DNA of 64,000 nt from Bordetella genomosp. 2 (GCF_002261345.1 NZ_NEVT01000006.1:1178001-1242000), one strand, 5' to 3'; positions 26,551 through 36,519 are shown, numbered from the stretch's first letter. Program-made: numbers and translations. Notes: generated by a model from the letters alone, not told the origin.

Positions 26551-28809
26551 TCAGGCCTGGCCGGCCGGCAAGCCCATGGCCGGATCGCTCACCGAGTGCC
26601 TGCCGGTTTCGACCCGGCCGGCGAAGCGGCGATAGTAGGCGGGGTCGCTGTCGCAGGTCACGGCGAAGTCGTACCATTGGCCGCTGTCCTGCAGCGACCA
26701 ATGCAGGCGGGCCTGCGCGCCGGGCTCCACGCGCGCCGGCCACGGGCCGTCGGTCCGGTAGGCCTGCGCCGCGACGGTGAACGTGCACGGCTGCTTGCCG
26801 CCGTTCATCAGCTCGACGTAGACGTCGCCGTTGGCAATGTCATAGCACACCCGGACCTCCGGCTGCGCCTGCGCATCGGCGATGCGCCCGGTATCGCCCT
26901 GGAAATGGCGATGGTAGCCGTTCGGCCCCAGCACCCAGAGATCGTAGCGGCCCTGGTTGTCCTGGAACGCATTCCAGACGTCGGCCAGCTGCTTGCCGGG
27001 CTGCACCATGTAGCGGCGCGGCAGGCGGTCCAGCTTGAGCCGGTCGTAGACATGGAAAACCGCGGCCTGCGCGCCGGTGTTGGCGAACACCAGCTCCACC
27101 TGGCCGTCGGCGCCGCACCGCGCGCTGGTATGCAGCTCGTACGGCAGCGCGCGCGACGGGCGCGTGCCGCTGGCCTGCAGCGGCAGTTGCATGTCGGCGG
27201 GCAGCGGCACGGCAGGCAGCACCTCCTGCGCGTCGCGCAGCCCGTCGGCCGCGTCGCGCGTGGTGCGGCCGGCCAGCGTGGGCAGCGCCTCGGTGTTAGG
27301 CGTGGCGAAGTTGAAGGCGCTGGTCAGGTCGCCGCAGACCGCGCGGCGGAACGGGCTGATGTGCGGCTCCTGCACGCCGAACCGCGCTTCCAGGAAGCGC
27401 AATACCGAGGTGTGATCGAACACCTCCGAATTGACCCAGCCGCCGCGGCTCCAGGGCGAGATCACGTACATCGGCACGCGCGGGCCGGGACCGTACACGC
27501 GGCCATCGGCGGCCGGCTGGCTGGTGCTGCCCGCGGGCGCCGGCTGGGTGAAGTACTCCACCCGCAGCTCCTCGTCGGACAGCGTCGTCTTGCCGGCGGG
27601 CGTGCCGTCCGGATTCAGCGACGGCGCCGAGGGCGACGGCACATGGTCGAAATAGCCGTCGTTCTCGTCGAAGTTGACCAGCAGCACAGTCTTGCTCCAG
27701 ACCTCGGGCACGGCGGTCAGGGCATCCAGCACCTCCTGGAGGAACCAGGCGCCCTGCACCGGGCTGGACGGGCCGGGATGCTCGCAATAGATCGACGGCG
27801 CGTTCATCCACGCGACCTGCGGCAGCCGTCCTTCGCGGATGTCGCGCCGGAACGCGTCCAGGTACTGGTCCGGCCGCGTGCCGGGCAGCGTGTTGGCCAC
27901 GCCCTTGTACAGCGGATTGCCGGCGTTGTCGGTGGCCGGGTCGTAGGCATGGTAAGGGAGCGGCTGCCCGGTATCGGCGTAGGGCGAATTGGGCGCGCCG
28001 CCGCTCGAGACCGGGTAGCCGGACGCGATGTTGGCGCGGCGAAACTGCCGGAACGCGCCCAGCATATTGTCGCCCCACTCGTCCGGCATGTTCTGGTAGC
28101 AGATCCAGCTCACCCCGGCCTCTTCCAGGCGTTCGGCATAAGTCTTCCAGGTATAGCCGGTATTCACCGATTCCGGCCGGCCGTCGATCCAGTCCCATTC
28201 GTTGTTCACGAAGGCCACGCCCTGCGCGGTCGGGCCGTTGGTGCCGGTCAGGTGGAAGGCGCGGTTGGCGTCCGTGCCGGTGTGCATGGAACAGTGGTAC
28301 GCGTCGCACAGCGTGAAGGCATTGGCCAGCGCGAACTGGAACGGGATCTCCTGCTCCTTGAAGTACCCCATCGAGGTATCGGTCTTGTGCGCCGCCCAGC
28401 GCGCCATGCGGCCGCCGTCCCAGGCGTCCTGACTGTCGCCCCAGGAATGCGGCGTGCCGTCGGCGCGCTGCGCATTGTTGGCGGTGCCGTCCAGGTGATA
28501 GGGCGTCAATATGCCGCCGTTGGCGCGCTGCTGCTGCCACACGCTGCGGCCGTTCGGCAGCGGGATCGTGAAGCGGTCGCCGAAGCCGCGCACGCCCTTG
28601 AGCGTGCCGAAGTAATGATTGAAGGAGCGGTTCTCCTGCATCAGGATCACCACGTGCTCCACGTCCTTGATGGTGCCGGTGGCGTTATTGGCGGGAATGG
28701 CCAGGGCGCGGCGGATGCTGGGTGGAAACGCGGCCAGCGCGGCGGCGGCGAAGCCGGAGCCGGCCGCCGTCTGCAGGAATCTGCGGCGAGTCGTCATGTC
28801 GTGCGGCAT
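26551..28809 (-). CDS. Phosphocholine-specific phospholipase C (PlcN/PlcH family)
   Basis: A 752-residue exported phosphoesterase. The N-terminus has a twin-arginine signal (TRRRFLQTAAGSGFAAAALA, about residues 6-25). It is followed by DVEHVVILMQENRSFNHYFG, the active-site segment of PF04185 phospholipases, and later DENDGYFDHVPSP. Residues from about 540 form two C-terminal immunoglobulin-like repeats (DUF756 type). The enzyme would hydrolyse phosphatidylcholine or sphingomyelin outside the cytoplasm, for phosphate or choline release, and in pathogens may damage host membranes. A second ATG at 28797 is possible. It is a single-gene unit. Confidence 0.92.
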   Translation of the reverse strand: MPHDMTTRRRFLQTAAGSGFAAAALAAFPPSIRRALAIPANNATGTIKDVEHVVILMQENRSFNHYFGTLKGVRGFGDRFTIPLPNGRSVWQQQRANGGILTPYHLDGTANNAQRADGTPHSWGDSQDAWDGGRMARWAAHKTDTSMGYFKEQEIPFQFALANAFTLCDAYHCSMHTGTDANRAFHLTGTNGPTAQGVAFVNNEWDWIDGRPESVNTGYTWKTYAERLEEAGVSWICYQNMPDEWGDNMLGAFRQFRRANIASGYPVSSGGAPNSPYADTGQPLPYHAYDPATDNAGNPLYKGVANTLPGTRPDQYLDAFRRDIREGRLPQVAWMNAPSIYCEHPGPSSPVQGAWFLQEVLDALTAVPEVWSKTVLLVNFDENDGYFDHVPSPSAPSLNPDGTPAGKTTLSDEELRVEYFTQPAPAGSTSQPAADGRVYGPGPRVPMYVISPWSRGGWVNSEVFDHTSVLRFLEARFGVQEPHISPFRRAVCGDLTSAFNFATPNTEALPTLAGRTTRDAADGLRDAQEVLPAVPLPADMQLPLQASGTRPSRALPYELHTSARCGADGQVELVFANTGAQAAVFHVYDRLKLDRLPRRYMVQPGKQLADVWNAFQDNQGRYDLWVLGPNGYHRHFQGDTGRIADAQAQPEVRVCYDIANGDVYVELMNGGKQPCTFTVAAQAYRTDGPWPARVEPGAQARLHWSLQDSGQWYDFAVTCDSDPAYYRRFAGRVETGRHSVSDPAMGLPAGQA

Positions 28810-28920
28810 GTCCCAAAGAGAAAGCGGCCATGCCTTGCTTCGGCGGCCGCGACGCAGCGAGTCTATAAAGACGAGGTGACATGGGCGTGACTGGGCTTGC
28901 CCGCGCTGGACAACGCCGTG

Positions 28921-28943
28921 CGCCGGCCGGGTACCGGCCGGCG
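28921..28943. repeat. Strong inverted repeat downstream of the sensor kinase gene
   Basis: CGCCGGCCGG-GTA-CCGGCCGGCG has ten-base arms and lies two bases after the kinase stop codon. It lacks a U-run, so it is not a classical intrinsic terminator, but the hairpin could stabilise the 3' end or help Rho-dependent termination. Confidence 0.6.
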
Positions 28944-28944
28944 A

Positions 28945-30063
28945 TTACAGCGCCAGCGGCTCGCCGCGCAGCCGGATCTCGGCGACCGTCCGGTCGCCGC
29001 GCTGGCTCAGGGAAAACGCGTGCCGCTCGGGATAACGCAGCGCCAGGCGGCGGCACAGATTGCCCAGCCCGCCGCCGCCTTGCGCCAGGTCGTAGGGGGC
29101 CTGCAGTTCGCCCGGGTTGTCCACTTCGACGATCAGCTCGTCGCCGTGGCGGCGCGTGCGGATGCTGATCATGAAACTGCCCTGGTCGGCCCGCATGCCG
29201 TGCTTGATGGCGTTTTCCACCAGGCCCTGCAGCGTCATGTGCGGCATGTTCATGTCCAGCGTGGCCGGATCGATCTCGCACTGGTACTGGAACTGCGTGT
29301 CAAAGCGCAGCGCCTGGATGCGCATGTAGGTCTCGGCCGCCTCGATCTCCTCTTCCAGCGTGCACATGCCGAGCCCGCGCCGGTCCAGCGAATAGCGCAG
29401 GTAGTTCGCCAGGCGGCGCGTCATTTCCTCGGCCACGGCCGGGCGCTCGGCGATTTCCGCCATGATGGTGTTGAGCGCGTTGAACAGGAAATGCGGCTCG
29501 ATCTGCTGCTGCAAGTGCTCGAGCTCCAGCCGCAGCGCGCGGGTCTCGGCCCGCATCTTGGACATGCGCTCGGTGCGCGCCGCCAGTTCGGCGCCGACGC
29601 CGAAATAGACCAGCGTCCAGATCGACAAGATGCCCATGTAATACAGGAAGCCGAGCCGGTACTGGTTGCCCGGCAGTATCCGGATCGATTCGGACGGAAA
29701 CAGCTGGTGGATGCCGTAGGCAATGGACGCCAGCAGCGCCGACGCCGCCACGCACAACAGCACCGCGCAGGCGATCACCAGGATGGGCGCGGTGTGGCGG
29801 GCCGGACGGCGCCCATGGAACACGGCGGCGGCGCTGGTCAGCGCGAAAGCCAGCGGCTCCAGGCCCAGCGTCAGCCAGAATGCCGCCGAGGCATTGCCGA
29901 ACACCGCCAGCCGGATGCCGAAGCCGATGATCGCCAGGAAAACCCAGCCCACCACCTGGGCACGCCAGAAACCCTGGGACGAATCGTCGCGGCCAAGCTC
30001 CTGACTGATGGGCGAGAAGATCGTGAACATGTCGCGGCCAATAGAAAATGAGGCGCGGCGCAT
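28945..30063 (-). CDS. LytS/YehU-type sensor histidine kinase, orphan
   Basis: A 372-residue membrane kinase. The first 160 residues hold about four to five membrane segments. The His_kinase (PF06580) core follows: LEHLQQQIEPHFLFNALNTI with the predicted phosphorylated His in EPHFLFN, then an ATPase domain with LVENAIKHGM (N box) and GGGGLGNLCRRL (G box). Such kinases normally pair with a LytTR response regulator, but none is encoded nearby. An ATG at 30030 is an alternative start. Confidence 0.87.
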   Translation of the reverse strand: MRRASFSIGRDMFTIFSPISQELGRDDSSQGFWRAQVVGWVFLAIIGFGIRLAVFGNASAAFWLTLGLEPLAFALTSAAAVFHGRRPARHTAPILVIACAVLLCVAASALLASIAYGIHQLFPSESIRILPGNQYRLGFLYYMGILSIWTLVYFGVGAELAARTERMSKMRAETRALRLELEHLQQQIEPHFLFNALNTIMAEIAERPAVAEEMTRRLANYLRYSLDRRGLGMCTLEEEIEAAETYMRIQALRFDTQFQYQCEIDPATLDMNMPHMTLQGLVENAIKHGMRADQGSFMISIRTRRHGDELIVEVDNPGELQAPYDLAQGGGGLGNLCRRLALRYPERHAFSLSQRGDRTVAEIRLRGEPLAL

Positions 30064-30205
30064 GGGCCGCCAATGGACGGTACGCTACGCCAATTGCGGC
30101 GGCCATGCCGGAGTTTTTCGACGAACACGCCCGTATCTTCGACGAAACCGCTATTTGGCACCGGCGCGGCGCCCGGCAGGCCCGGCCGCGCGCCGCCGGG
30201 ACGAT

Positions 30206-30766
30206 CTAGCCGGGCTTGCCGGCCGCCTCGTCGAACAGCCGCGCCAGCATGTCCGGGCGCGGCGCCTCGCTGGAAAACAGCAGGCAGTACATCATCGGCG
30301 CGACCACGCGCTCGATGATGCGGTCCGCCGCCAGCGGCGCCTCGCCCCGCGCCACGGCGCGGGCGCGGATGGCCTCGATCTGCTGGCAGGTGAACGCCGC
30401 GCACTTGCCGGCATTCTCGTGGCCCGGGGTGCCCAGCACATCGCCCAGCATGGCGCGGCCCGGGGTCGACGACATTTCCTCGAAATACTGCTCCAGCCAG
30501 GCCAGCAGGTCGCCGCGGAACGAGCCGGTATCGCGCGGCGGCTCGTCCGGCCGCATCTGCTCGACCGCCACATCGGACAGCAACTGCGCCAGGTCGCCCC
30601 AGCGGCGGTAGATGGTCGAGGGGGTCACGCCGGCGCGCGCCGCCACGGCCGGCACCGTGAGCTCGTCGCGGCCCAGCTCCTGCTGCAGTTCCCGCACCGC
30701 CCGGTGCACCGCCGCCTGCACGCGGGCGCTGCGGCCGCCGGGGCGTAGTCCTGGGGTGTTGGTCAT
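30206..30766 (-). CDS. TetR-family transcriptional regulator
   Basis: A 186-residue TetR protein with the HTH ELTVPAVAARAGVTPSTIYRRWG and a C-terminal ligand/dimer domain of the TetR_C_11 type. The ATG at 30766 (MTNTPGLRPGG) follows AGGA; the frame extends to 30883 but the extra residues cross the operator region. It is divergent from the MFS exporter gene at 30913, with palindromes in the gap, so it is most probably the repressor of that exporter and of itself. Confidence 0.88.
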   Translation of the reverse strand: MTNTPGLRPGGRSARVQAAVHRAVRELQQELGRDELTVPAVAARAGVTPSTIYRRWGDLAQLLSDVAVEQMRPDEPPRDTGSFRGDLLAWLEQYFEEMSSTPGRAMLGDVLGTPGHENAGKCAAFTCQQIEAIRARAVARGEAPLAADRIIERVVAPMMYCLLFSSEAPRPDMLARLFDEAAGKPG

Positions 30767-30827
30767 GTCCTGTTCCTGTTGCCGCCATGGTAGCCGTCCC
30801 ACGGAATAAGCTTCCAGCCTGGCGGTA

Positions 30828-30854
30828 TTAACGCAAATTATTTGCTTTAACGCA
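30828..30854. promoter_or_regulatory. Candidate TetR operator between tetR and the MFS exporter
   Basis: GCAAAT-T-ATTTGC (30833-30845) is a perfect palindrome around one central base, flanked by a direct repeat TTAACGCA at 30828-30835 and 30847-30854. A further ATTTGC half-site occurs at about 30889-30894, closer to the exporter ATG at 30913. The AT-rich block contrasts with its surroundings and is placed where a divergent promoter should be. Confidence 0.6.
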
Positions 30855-30912
30855 TAAAGCGGCGTAGCATCGTTAAAGCTCAATATTTGCTTTTATTGTA
30901 CGAGATTCCCGC

Positions 30913-32130
30913 ATGACCACCCTCGACCCCGCCCTGGCGCCGCCGGCACGTTGCGCCGCGCCGCGCCGCGGCGCCCTCGCCATCCATACCGCGATCCTGG
31001 TCGCCTTCCTGGCCGCCTCCAGCACGCCCACGCCCTTGTACCGGCTGTACCAGCAGGCGTGGGGCTTCAGCTCCACCACGCTGACCATCATCTTCGCCGC
31101 CTATGCGCTGGCGCTGCTGTGCACGCTGCTGCTGGCCGGCTCGCTGTCGGACTACATCGGCCGGCGGCCGGTGATCGCCCTGGCGCTGCTGCTGGAAATG
31201 GCGGCCATGACCGTTTTCCTGTTGGCGGGCGGCCCGGCCTGGCTGATCGCCGCGCGCGTCGTCCAGGGCATCGCCACCGGCCTGGCCGCGGCGGCGGTGG
31301 GCGCCGCGCTGCTCGACCTGAACCGCGAGCGCGGCCCCCTGATCAACAGCATCGCGCCCATGATCGGCATGGCCATCGGCGCGCTGGGCAGCACCGGGGT
31401 GCTGGTCCACGCCGCCACGCCGCTGCGCACCAGCTACCTCATCCTGCTGGCCGTGTTCGCGGCGGCGCTGGCCGCCCTGCGGCTGACGCCCGAGACCGCC
31501 GCCCGGCGGCCCGGCGCCTGGGCCAGCCTGAAACCCAGCATGCACGTGCCGCGCCAGGCGCGCGCCGCGTTCTGGTCAGTCACGCCGGTCAACGTATCGG
31601 TGTGGATGCTGGGCGGGCTTTATCTTTCGCAGATGCCTTCGCTGATCGCCCAGACCACGCACTCCACCTCGCCGTGGCTGGGCGGCCTGGCGGTGGCGGC
31701 GCTGACGCTCAGCGGCGCGGTGGCGGTGCTGGCCGCGCAGCGCGCGGCGGCCTTCTCGACCCTGGTGGGCGGCGCCGCCGCGCTCACGCTCGGGCTGCTG
31801 CTGATCCTGGCCGGCGCGAACACCGGGTCGGGCATGTGGCTGCTGGGCGGCTCCCTGGTGGCGGGCGCGGGTTTCGGCACGGCGTTCCTGGGCGCGGTGC
31901 GCACGGTGCTGCCGCTGGCCGGCCCGTCGCAGCGCGCCAGCCTGATGGCGACCTTCTATGTGGAGAGCTACCTGGCCCACAGCGTGCCGGCGATCGCCGC
32001 GGGCTATTTCGCGCAGCGCCACGGCCTGCTGGCCACCGCCAATTTCTATGGCGTCACCGTGGCGCTACTGGCGCTGGCCGCCATCGCGCTGGCCCTGGCG
32101 CGCAGCCGCGGGCAACGGCAAACGGCCTGA
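30913..32130 (+). CDS. MFS transporter (drug/metabolite efflux type)
   Basis: A 405-residue protein with about twelve membrane segments. The loop LAGSLSDYIGRRPVIALALL is a textbook MFS motif A (GxLxDxxGRR). TPLYRLYQQAWGFSSTTLTI near residue 40 is typical of a subgroup usually found beside TetR repressors. The substrate is unknown. It is controlled, by inference, by the divergent TetR gene, and is followed by the terminator and tRNA-Ser on the other strand. Confidence 0.88.
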   Translation: MTTLDPALAPPARCAAPRRGALAIHTAILVAFLAASSTPTPLYRLYQQAWGFSSTTLTIIFAAYALALLCTLLLAGSLSDYIGRRPVIALALLLEMAAMTVFLLAGGPAWLIAARVVQGIATGLAAAAVGAALLDLNRERGPLINSIAPMIGMAIGALGSTGVLVHAATPLRTSYLILLAVFAAALAALRLTPETAARRPGAWASLKPSMHVPRQARAAFWSVTPVNVSVWMLGGLYLSQMPSLIAQTTHSTSPWLGGLAVAALTLSGAVAVLAAQRAAAFSTLVGGAAALTLGLLLILAGANTGSGMWLLGGSLVAGAGFGTAFLGAVRTVLPLAGPSQRASLMATFYVESYLAHSVPAIAAGYFAQRHGLLATANFYGVTVALLALAAIALALARSRGQRQTA

Positions 32131-32151
32131 GGACGCACGCCGCGCGCCCAA

Positions 32152-32185
32152 CAAAAAACCCCGCAGGCGCTTGCGCTACGGGGTT
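32152..32185 (-). terminator. Intrinsic terminator downstream of tRNA-Ser
   Basis: On the minus strand AACCCCGTAGCGC-AAG-CGCCTGCGGGGTT, a long stem with one mismatch, is followed by TTTTGTTGG. It lies 35 bases beyond the CCA end of tRNA-Ser, so it ends that transcript. In the other direction it may also stop transcription from the MFS gene. Confidence 0.85.
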
Positions 32186-32219
32186 CTTGTCGGCCGCGGG
32201 GATGCCCGCGGGGCCTACT

Positions 32220-32312
32220 TGGCGGAGACGGTGGGATTCGAACCCACGATGCAGTTTTTGGCCACATACTCCCTTAGCAGGGGAGCCCCTTCAGCCTCTC
32301 GGGCACGTCTCC
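32220..32312 (-). tRNA. tRNA-Ser (anticodon GCU)
   Basis: A 93-nt class II tRNA: acceptor GGAGACG/CGTCTCC, D arm GCCCGAGAGGCTGAAGGGGC, anticodon stem CTCCC/GGGAG around CTGCTAA, a long variable arm (TATGTGGCCAAAAACTGCAT), T arm GTGGGTTCGAATCCCAC, discriminator G and encoded CCA. It reads AGC and AGU. Confidence 0.97.
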
Positions 32313-32380
32313 GCAGAACTTGCGATTCTAGCATGATTTTCCCGGCCTGCGCTCACCGCGCCGGCCGGGAAAGGCTGGCG

Positions 32381-33646
32381 TCAGGCCTTCTCGCCAGGCG
32401 CCTGGTCCAGGCCGAACGCCTTGTGCAGGGCGCGCACGGCCAGTTCCATGTACTTGTCGTCGATGATCACCGAGGTCTTGATCTCGCTGGTGCTGATCAT
32501 CTGGATGTTGATGCCTTCCTGCGACAGGGTCTGGAACATCAGGCTGGCCACGCCCACGTGCGAACGCATGCCGATGCCGACGATCGAGACCTTGGCGACC
32601 TTGTCGTCGGTGACCAGCTCGCGCGCCTGCACGGCCGGCACGACCTCGCGCTTGAGCAGCTCGATGGTGCGCTGGAATTCGTTGCGGTTGACCGTGAAGG
32701 AGAAGTCGGTGGTGCCGGCCACGGACTGGTTCTGCACGATCATGTCGACGTCGATATTGGCGGCGGCGACCGGGCCCAGGATCGACGAGGCGATGCCGGG
32801 TTTGTCGGGCACGGCCAGCAAGGTGATCTTGGCTTCGTCGCGGCTGAAGGCGATGCCGGAGACAACGGCGGCTTCCATTTTTTCGTCTTCCTCAAAAGTG
32901 ATCAGCGTGCCCGAAGTCATTTCTTCTTCGAGCGGAATGAGCGGGTCGGTCAGCGACGACAGCACGCGCACGGGAACCCGGTACTTGCCGGCGAACTCGA
33001 CCGAGCGGATCTGCAGCACCTTGGAGCCCAGCGAGGCCATTTCGAGCATTTCCTCGAACGACACCACCGCCATGCGGCGCGCCTCGGGCACCACCCGCGG
33101 GTCGGTGGTGTAGACGCCGTCGACGTCGGTGTAGATCAGGCATTCGTGGGCGCCCAGCGCGGCCGCCACGGCCACCGCGGAGGTATCCGAGCCGCCGCGG
33201 CCCAGCGTGGTGATGTGGCCGTCCGGGTCGATGCCCTGGAAGCCCGTGACGATGACCACGCGGCCGGCGTCCAGGTCGGCGCGGATGCGGGTGTCGTCGA
33301 TGGACGAGATGCGCGCCTTGGTGAAGGCGGAGTCGGTGCGCACCGGCACCTGCCAGCCCGCGTAGCTGCGCGCGGCCACGCCCTCGGCTTGCAGCGCCAC
33401 GGCCAGCAGGCCGCTGCTGGCCTGCTCGCCGGTGGCGGCGATCATGTCGAGCTCGCGCGGATCGGGCTGGGGGAAAATTTCGCGGGCCAGGCCCAGCAGG
33501 CGATTGGTTTCGCCCGCCATGGCCGAAGGCACCACCACGACCTGGTGGCCGGCGGCGTGCCACTTGGCGACGCGGCGCGCCACGTTGCGGATGCGCTCGA
33601 CCGAGCCCATCGAAGTACCGCCATATTTGTGAACGATCAGGGACAT
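32381..33646 (-). CDS. lysC: Aspartate kinase
   Basis: A 421-residue aspartokinase, the first step of Lys, Thr, Met and diaminopimelate synthesis. It starts [18 protein letters not shown], with the kinase signature KYGGTS, followed by [19 protein letters not shown]. Two C-terminal ACT domains are visible ([20 protein letters not shown] and [19 protein letters not shown]), which normally give feedback inhibition by lysine and threonine. The ATG at 33646 gives the family N-terminus. It lies between tilS and tRNA-Ser, all on the minus strand. Confidence 0.95.
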   Translation of the reverse strand: MSLIVHKYGGTSMGSVERIRNVARRVAKWHAAGHQVVVVPSAMAGETNRLLGLAREIFPQPDPRELDMIAATGEQASSGLLAVALQAEGVAARSYAGWQVPVRTDSAFTKARISSIDDTRIRADLDAGRVVIVTGFQGIDPDGHITTLGRGGSDTSAVAVAAALGAHECLIYTDVDGVYTTDPRVVPEARRMAVVSFEEMLEMASLGSKVLQIRSVEFAGKYRVPVRVLSSLTDPLIPLEEEMTSGTLITFEEDEKMEAAVVSGIAFSRDEAKITLLAVPDKPGIASSILGPVAAANIDVDMIVQNQSVAGTTDFSFTVNRNEFQRTIELLKREVVPAVQARELVTDDKVAKVSIVGIGMRSHVGVASLMFQTLSQEGINIQMISTSEIKTSVIIDDKYMELAVRALHKAFGLDQAPGEKA

Positions 33647-33756
33647 CTCGTGCTCTGGCTGGAAACCCGCCTGCGGGGCGGGCAAAGCTCAGTATTGTAA
33701 CGCGTGGTGAAACTTTGCGCAGGCGGGGCGGCCTCGCAGCGCCCGGCGCAGCCACA

Positions 33757-34821
33757 TCACGCCGGGTCGCGCGGCTCCAGCCACACCCTGCCCCGCTCGC
33801 AGCGCACCACGTGGCGGGCGTGGACCACGCGCATCTGGCGGTCGTGGCCCAGGCTGTGCAGTTGCCGCAGCTGGCGCAGCAGGTCCGCCAGGCGGGCTTC
33901 GGTGGGCATGGCGGCGCCCTGGCTGCGCAGCCAGTGGCGCAGCACGTGTGCCTGCCGGGCCGGCGGCAGCGCCCGCCAGGGGGCCAGCGCAAAACTGCGC
34001 AGGTCGGCGGACGGCTCCAGCGCGGCCAGGTCGGCGCGCGCCACCTCGTCCAGGATGCTGGCGGCTTCGCTCATGTGGCGCGCATGGCTGGCCAGCCGCG
34101 CGCGCCAGCCCGGCCAGCGCGCGTCGAGCACGGGCGCCAGCAATTCACGCACGGCGGCGCGCGTGTAGCGCGGATCGGCGTTGGTGGGGTCCTGCACCGG
34201 CCGCCAGTCGTGCCGGGCGGCGAATGCCGCGGCGGCGGCCAGGATGGCGGCGCGCTCCTGGGCCAGCCAGGGACGCAGGTAGACGATGCCGTCGCGCGGC
34301 ATGCGCGGGGCCATGGCGGCCATGCCTTCCAGCCCCGTGCCGCGCAGCAGGCGCAGCAGCACGGTCTCGGCCTGGTCGCCCTGGTGGTGGGCCAGCAGGA
34401 TGCAGCCGACGCCATGCCGGGCGGCCAGCTCCACCAGCGCGGCGTAGCGGGCGTCGCGGGCGGCGGCCTCGATGCCCAGGCCGCTGGCGGTCTCGACCCG
34501 CGCCTGCGCGGTATGCACGGGCACGCCCAGGATGCGGCCCAGCGCCTGCACGTGGTCGGCCCAGCCGTCGGCGGCGGCCTGCAGGCCGTGGTGCACATGG
34601 AACAGCAGCAGTTCGATGCCGAGCTCGCGCGCCAGAGGCGCGGCGTGGGCGGCCAGCATGGCCGAATCGGCGCCCCCGCTGACCGCCACCGCCGCGCGGG
34701 CGCCGGCGTCCCCGGCCAGGGCGGCGCGCAAGGCGGCGGACAGTCCGGCCGCGGGAAACCCGCCGGATGGCGGAGCGCCCGCCGCGACGGCGGAGGACGG
34801 CGGCGGTTCGGCGCGGGTCAT
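33757..34821 (-). CDS. tilS: tRNA(Ile)-lysidine synthase
   Basis: A 354-residue PP-loop ATPase; SGGADS at residues 48-53 is the P-loop, and HVHHGLQAAADGWADH follows. TilS converts C34 of the AUA-reading tRNA-Ile to lysidine and is essential. Shorter than the E. coli enzyme (432), as is common in this group because the C-terminal domain is reduced. It lies 55 bases downstream of accA and 110 bases upstream of lysC on the same strand. Confidence 0.92.
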   Translation of the reverse strand: MTRAEPPPSSAVAAGAPPSGGFPAAGLSAALRAALAGDAGARAAVAVSGGADSAMLAAHAAPLARELGIELLLFHVHHGLQAAADGWADHVQALGRILGVPVHTAQARVETASGLGIEAAARDARYAALVELAARHGVGCILLAHHQGDQAETVLLRLLRGTGLEGMAAMAPRMPRDGIVYLRPWLAQERAAILAAAAAFAARHDWRPVQDPTNADPRYTRAAVRELLAPVLDARWPGWRARLASHARHMSEAASILDEVARADLAALEPSADLRSFALAPWRALPPARQAHVLRHWLRSQGAAMPTEARLADLLRQLRQLHSLGHDRQMRVVHARHVVRCERGRVWLEPRDPA

Positions 34822-34876
34822 GGCGGACGCAAGGGACGCGGCGCCGCGGAGCCGGGCGCGCGGCCCGGCCGCCGCG

Positions 34877-35842
34877 TCAGGCGCGCACTTCCTGGAACTT
34901 GCCGTAGGACAGCAGGCGCTGCATGCGCTGCTCGATGAGCTGGTCCGGGGTCATGCCGCGGAACTGGCGCAGCGCGTCGCCCAGGGCGCGGCGCAGCAGG
35001 CGCGCCATGACGCGCGGGTCGCGGTGCGCGCCGCCGACCGGCTCGTTGACGACGCGGTCGATCAGGCCCAGGTCTTTCAGGCGCGGCGCGGTGATGGCCA
35101 GCGCCTCGGCCGCGTCGGCGGCCTTGTCGGCGCTGCGCCAGAGGATCGATGCGCAGCCTTCGGGCGAGATCACCGAGTACGTGGCGTACTGCAGCATCAG
35201 CACGGCATTGCCGACGGCGATGGCCAGCGCCCCGCCCGAGCCGCCCTCGCCGATGATGGTGGAGATGATGGGTACCTTGAGCTCGGCCATGGCGTAGAGG
35301 TTGTGGCCGATGGCTTCCGACTGGCCGCGTTCCTCGGCGCCGACGCCGGGATAGGCGCCCGGGGTGTCGACGAAGGTGAAGACCGGCAGGTTGAATTTCT
35401 CGGCCAGGCGCATCAGGCGCAGGGCCTTGCGGTAGCCTTCGGGACGCGGCATGCCGAAGTTGCGCGCGGCGCGCTCCTTGGTGTCGCGCCCCTTCTGGTG
35501 GCCGATGACCATGCACGACGCGCCGTTGAAGCGCGCCAGGCCGCCCACGATGGACTGGTCGTCGGCGTACATGCGGTCGCCGTGCAGCTCGTGGAAGTCG
35601 GTGAACATCTCGCGCACGTAGTCGAGCGTGTAGGGCCGCTGCGGGTGGCGCGCCACCAGGGCGGTCTGCCAGGGGGTGAGCTTGCCGTAGATTTCCTTGG
35701 CCAGGGTCTGGCTCTTCTGCTGCAGGCGGCTGATCTCGTCGGAGATGTCCACCGCAGAGTCGGCCTGTACATAGCGCAGCTGCTCGATCTTGTTTTCAAG
35801 CTCGGCGAGCGGTTGTTCGAATTCCAGGAATGTATTGCGCAT
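34877..35842 (-). CDS. accA: Acetyl-CoA carboxylase carboxyltransferase, alpha subunit
   Basis: A 321-residue subunit that, with AccD, carboxylates acetyl-CoA from carboxybiotin in the first step of fatty acid synthesis. It starts [19 protein letters not shown], continues [20 protein letters not shown] and shows [20 protein letters not shown] and [15 protein letters not shown], the AccA core. The ATG at 35842 is the conserved start; the open frame further upstream belongs to antisense of the glycosylase gene. Gene order alkA-like, accA, tilS, lysC is read in one direction. Confidence 0.96.
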   Translation of the reverse strand: MRNTFLEFEQPLAELENKIEQLRYVQADSAVDISDEISRLQQKSQTLAKEIYGKLTPWQTALVARHPQRPYTLDYVREMFTDFHELHGDRMYADDQSIVGGLARFNGASCMVIGHQKGRDTKERAARNFGMPRPEGYRKALRLMRLAEKFNLPVFTFVDTPGAYPGVGAEERGQSEAIGHNLYAMAELKVPIISTIIGEGGSGGALAIAVGNAVLMLQYATYSVISPEGCASILWRSADKAADAAEALAITAPRLKDLGLIDRVVNEPVGGAHRDPRVMARLLRRALGDALRQFRGMTPDQLIEQRMQRLLSYGKFQEVRA

Positions 35843-35874
35843 GAAGGTTGGTTCCGTTGTTGGGCACCCGGCGA

Positions 35875-36519
35875 TCAGTTCAGAACCGGCTTGGATTCCA
35901 GACTGCGCCACAAATACCAGGTCGCCACGGTACGCCAGGGCTGCCATGCCGACGAGACCTCGCGGGCCTCGAAGCGCGAGACAGGCTCTCCGCTGAAGTA
36001 GTGTAACGAGATTGCCTTGAGCAACCCCAGGTCGTCCAGCGGCAGGACGTCCGGCCGCTGCAGATTGAATATCAGGAACATCTCGGCCGTCCAGCGGCCG
36101 ATGCCGCGGATGGCCAGCAATTCGGACACGACGCTCTCGTCGTCCATGACCGCCCATTTTTCCGGGCGTACGCGGCGTTCGCCGAAATGCAGGGCCAGGT
36201 CCTGCACGTACTCGGCCTTGCGCTGCGACAGGCCCGCCTGGCGCAGCGCGGCGGTGCCGGCCTCGAGCACGGCCGCGGGCGTGGGCCGCCGGCCGACCGT
36301 CTCGGTGAAGCGCAGCCACAGCGCGTCGGCGGCCTTGGCGGAGATCTGCTGGCCGACGATGGCCTGCGCCAGGGTGACGAACGGCGTGCCGCGCGAGGTG
36401 AGCCAGGCTTCGGCATGCTGGGGGATGAGCTTCTTGAGGATGCGGTCGCGCCGCATCAGGTGGGCGACGGCTTCTTCCCAATAGTGGGGCTTGGCGACGG
36501 CGGAGTCGACGGCGGGCAT
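35875..36519 (-). CDS. DNA-3-methyladenine glycosylase II-type base-excision enzyme (AlkA-like, HhH-GPD)
   Basis: A 214-residue glycosylase. The helix-hairpin-helix [20 protein letters not shown] (about 135-154) and the following [10 protein letters not shown] give the catalytic Asp (Asp162 or Asp163). [13 protein letters not shown] near residues 52-64 is typical of the AlkA/Mag branch. It would excise alkylated purines from DNA. It lies 13 bases after cysS and 32 bases before accA, so it probably shares their transcript. Confidence 0.9.
   Translation of the reverse strand: MPAVDSAVAKPHYWEEAVAHLMRRDRILKKLIPQHAEAWLTSRGTPFVTLAQAIVGQQISAKAADALWLRFTETVGRRPTPAAVLEAGTAALRQAGLSQRKAEYVQDLALHFGERRVRPEKWAVMDDESVVSELLAIRGIGRWTAEMFLIFNLQRPDVLPLDDLGLLKAISLHYFSGEPVSRFEAREVSSAWQPWRTVATWYLWRSLESKPVLN

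Noticed and set aside
28921-28943. Intrinsic terminator at the end of the LytS-type kinase gene
   Set aside because: The hairpin is strong but no U-run follows on the minus strand, so it is listed only as an inverted repeat.
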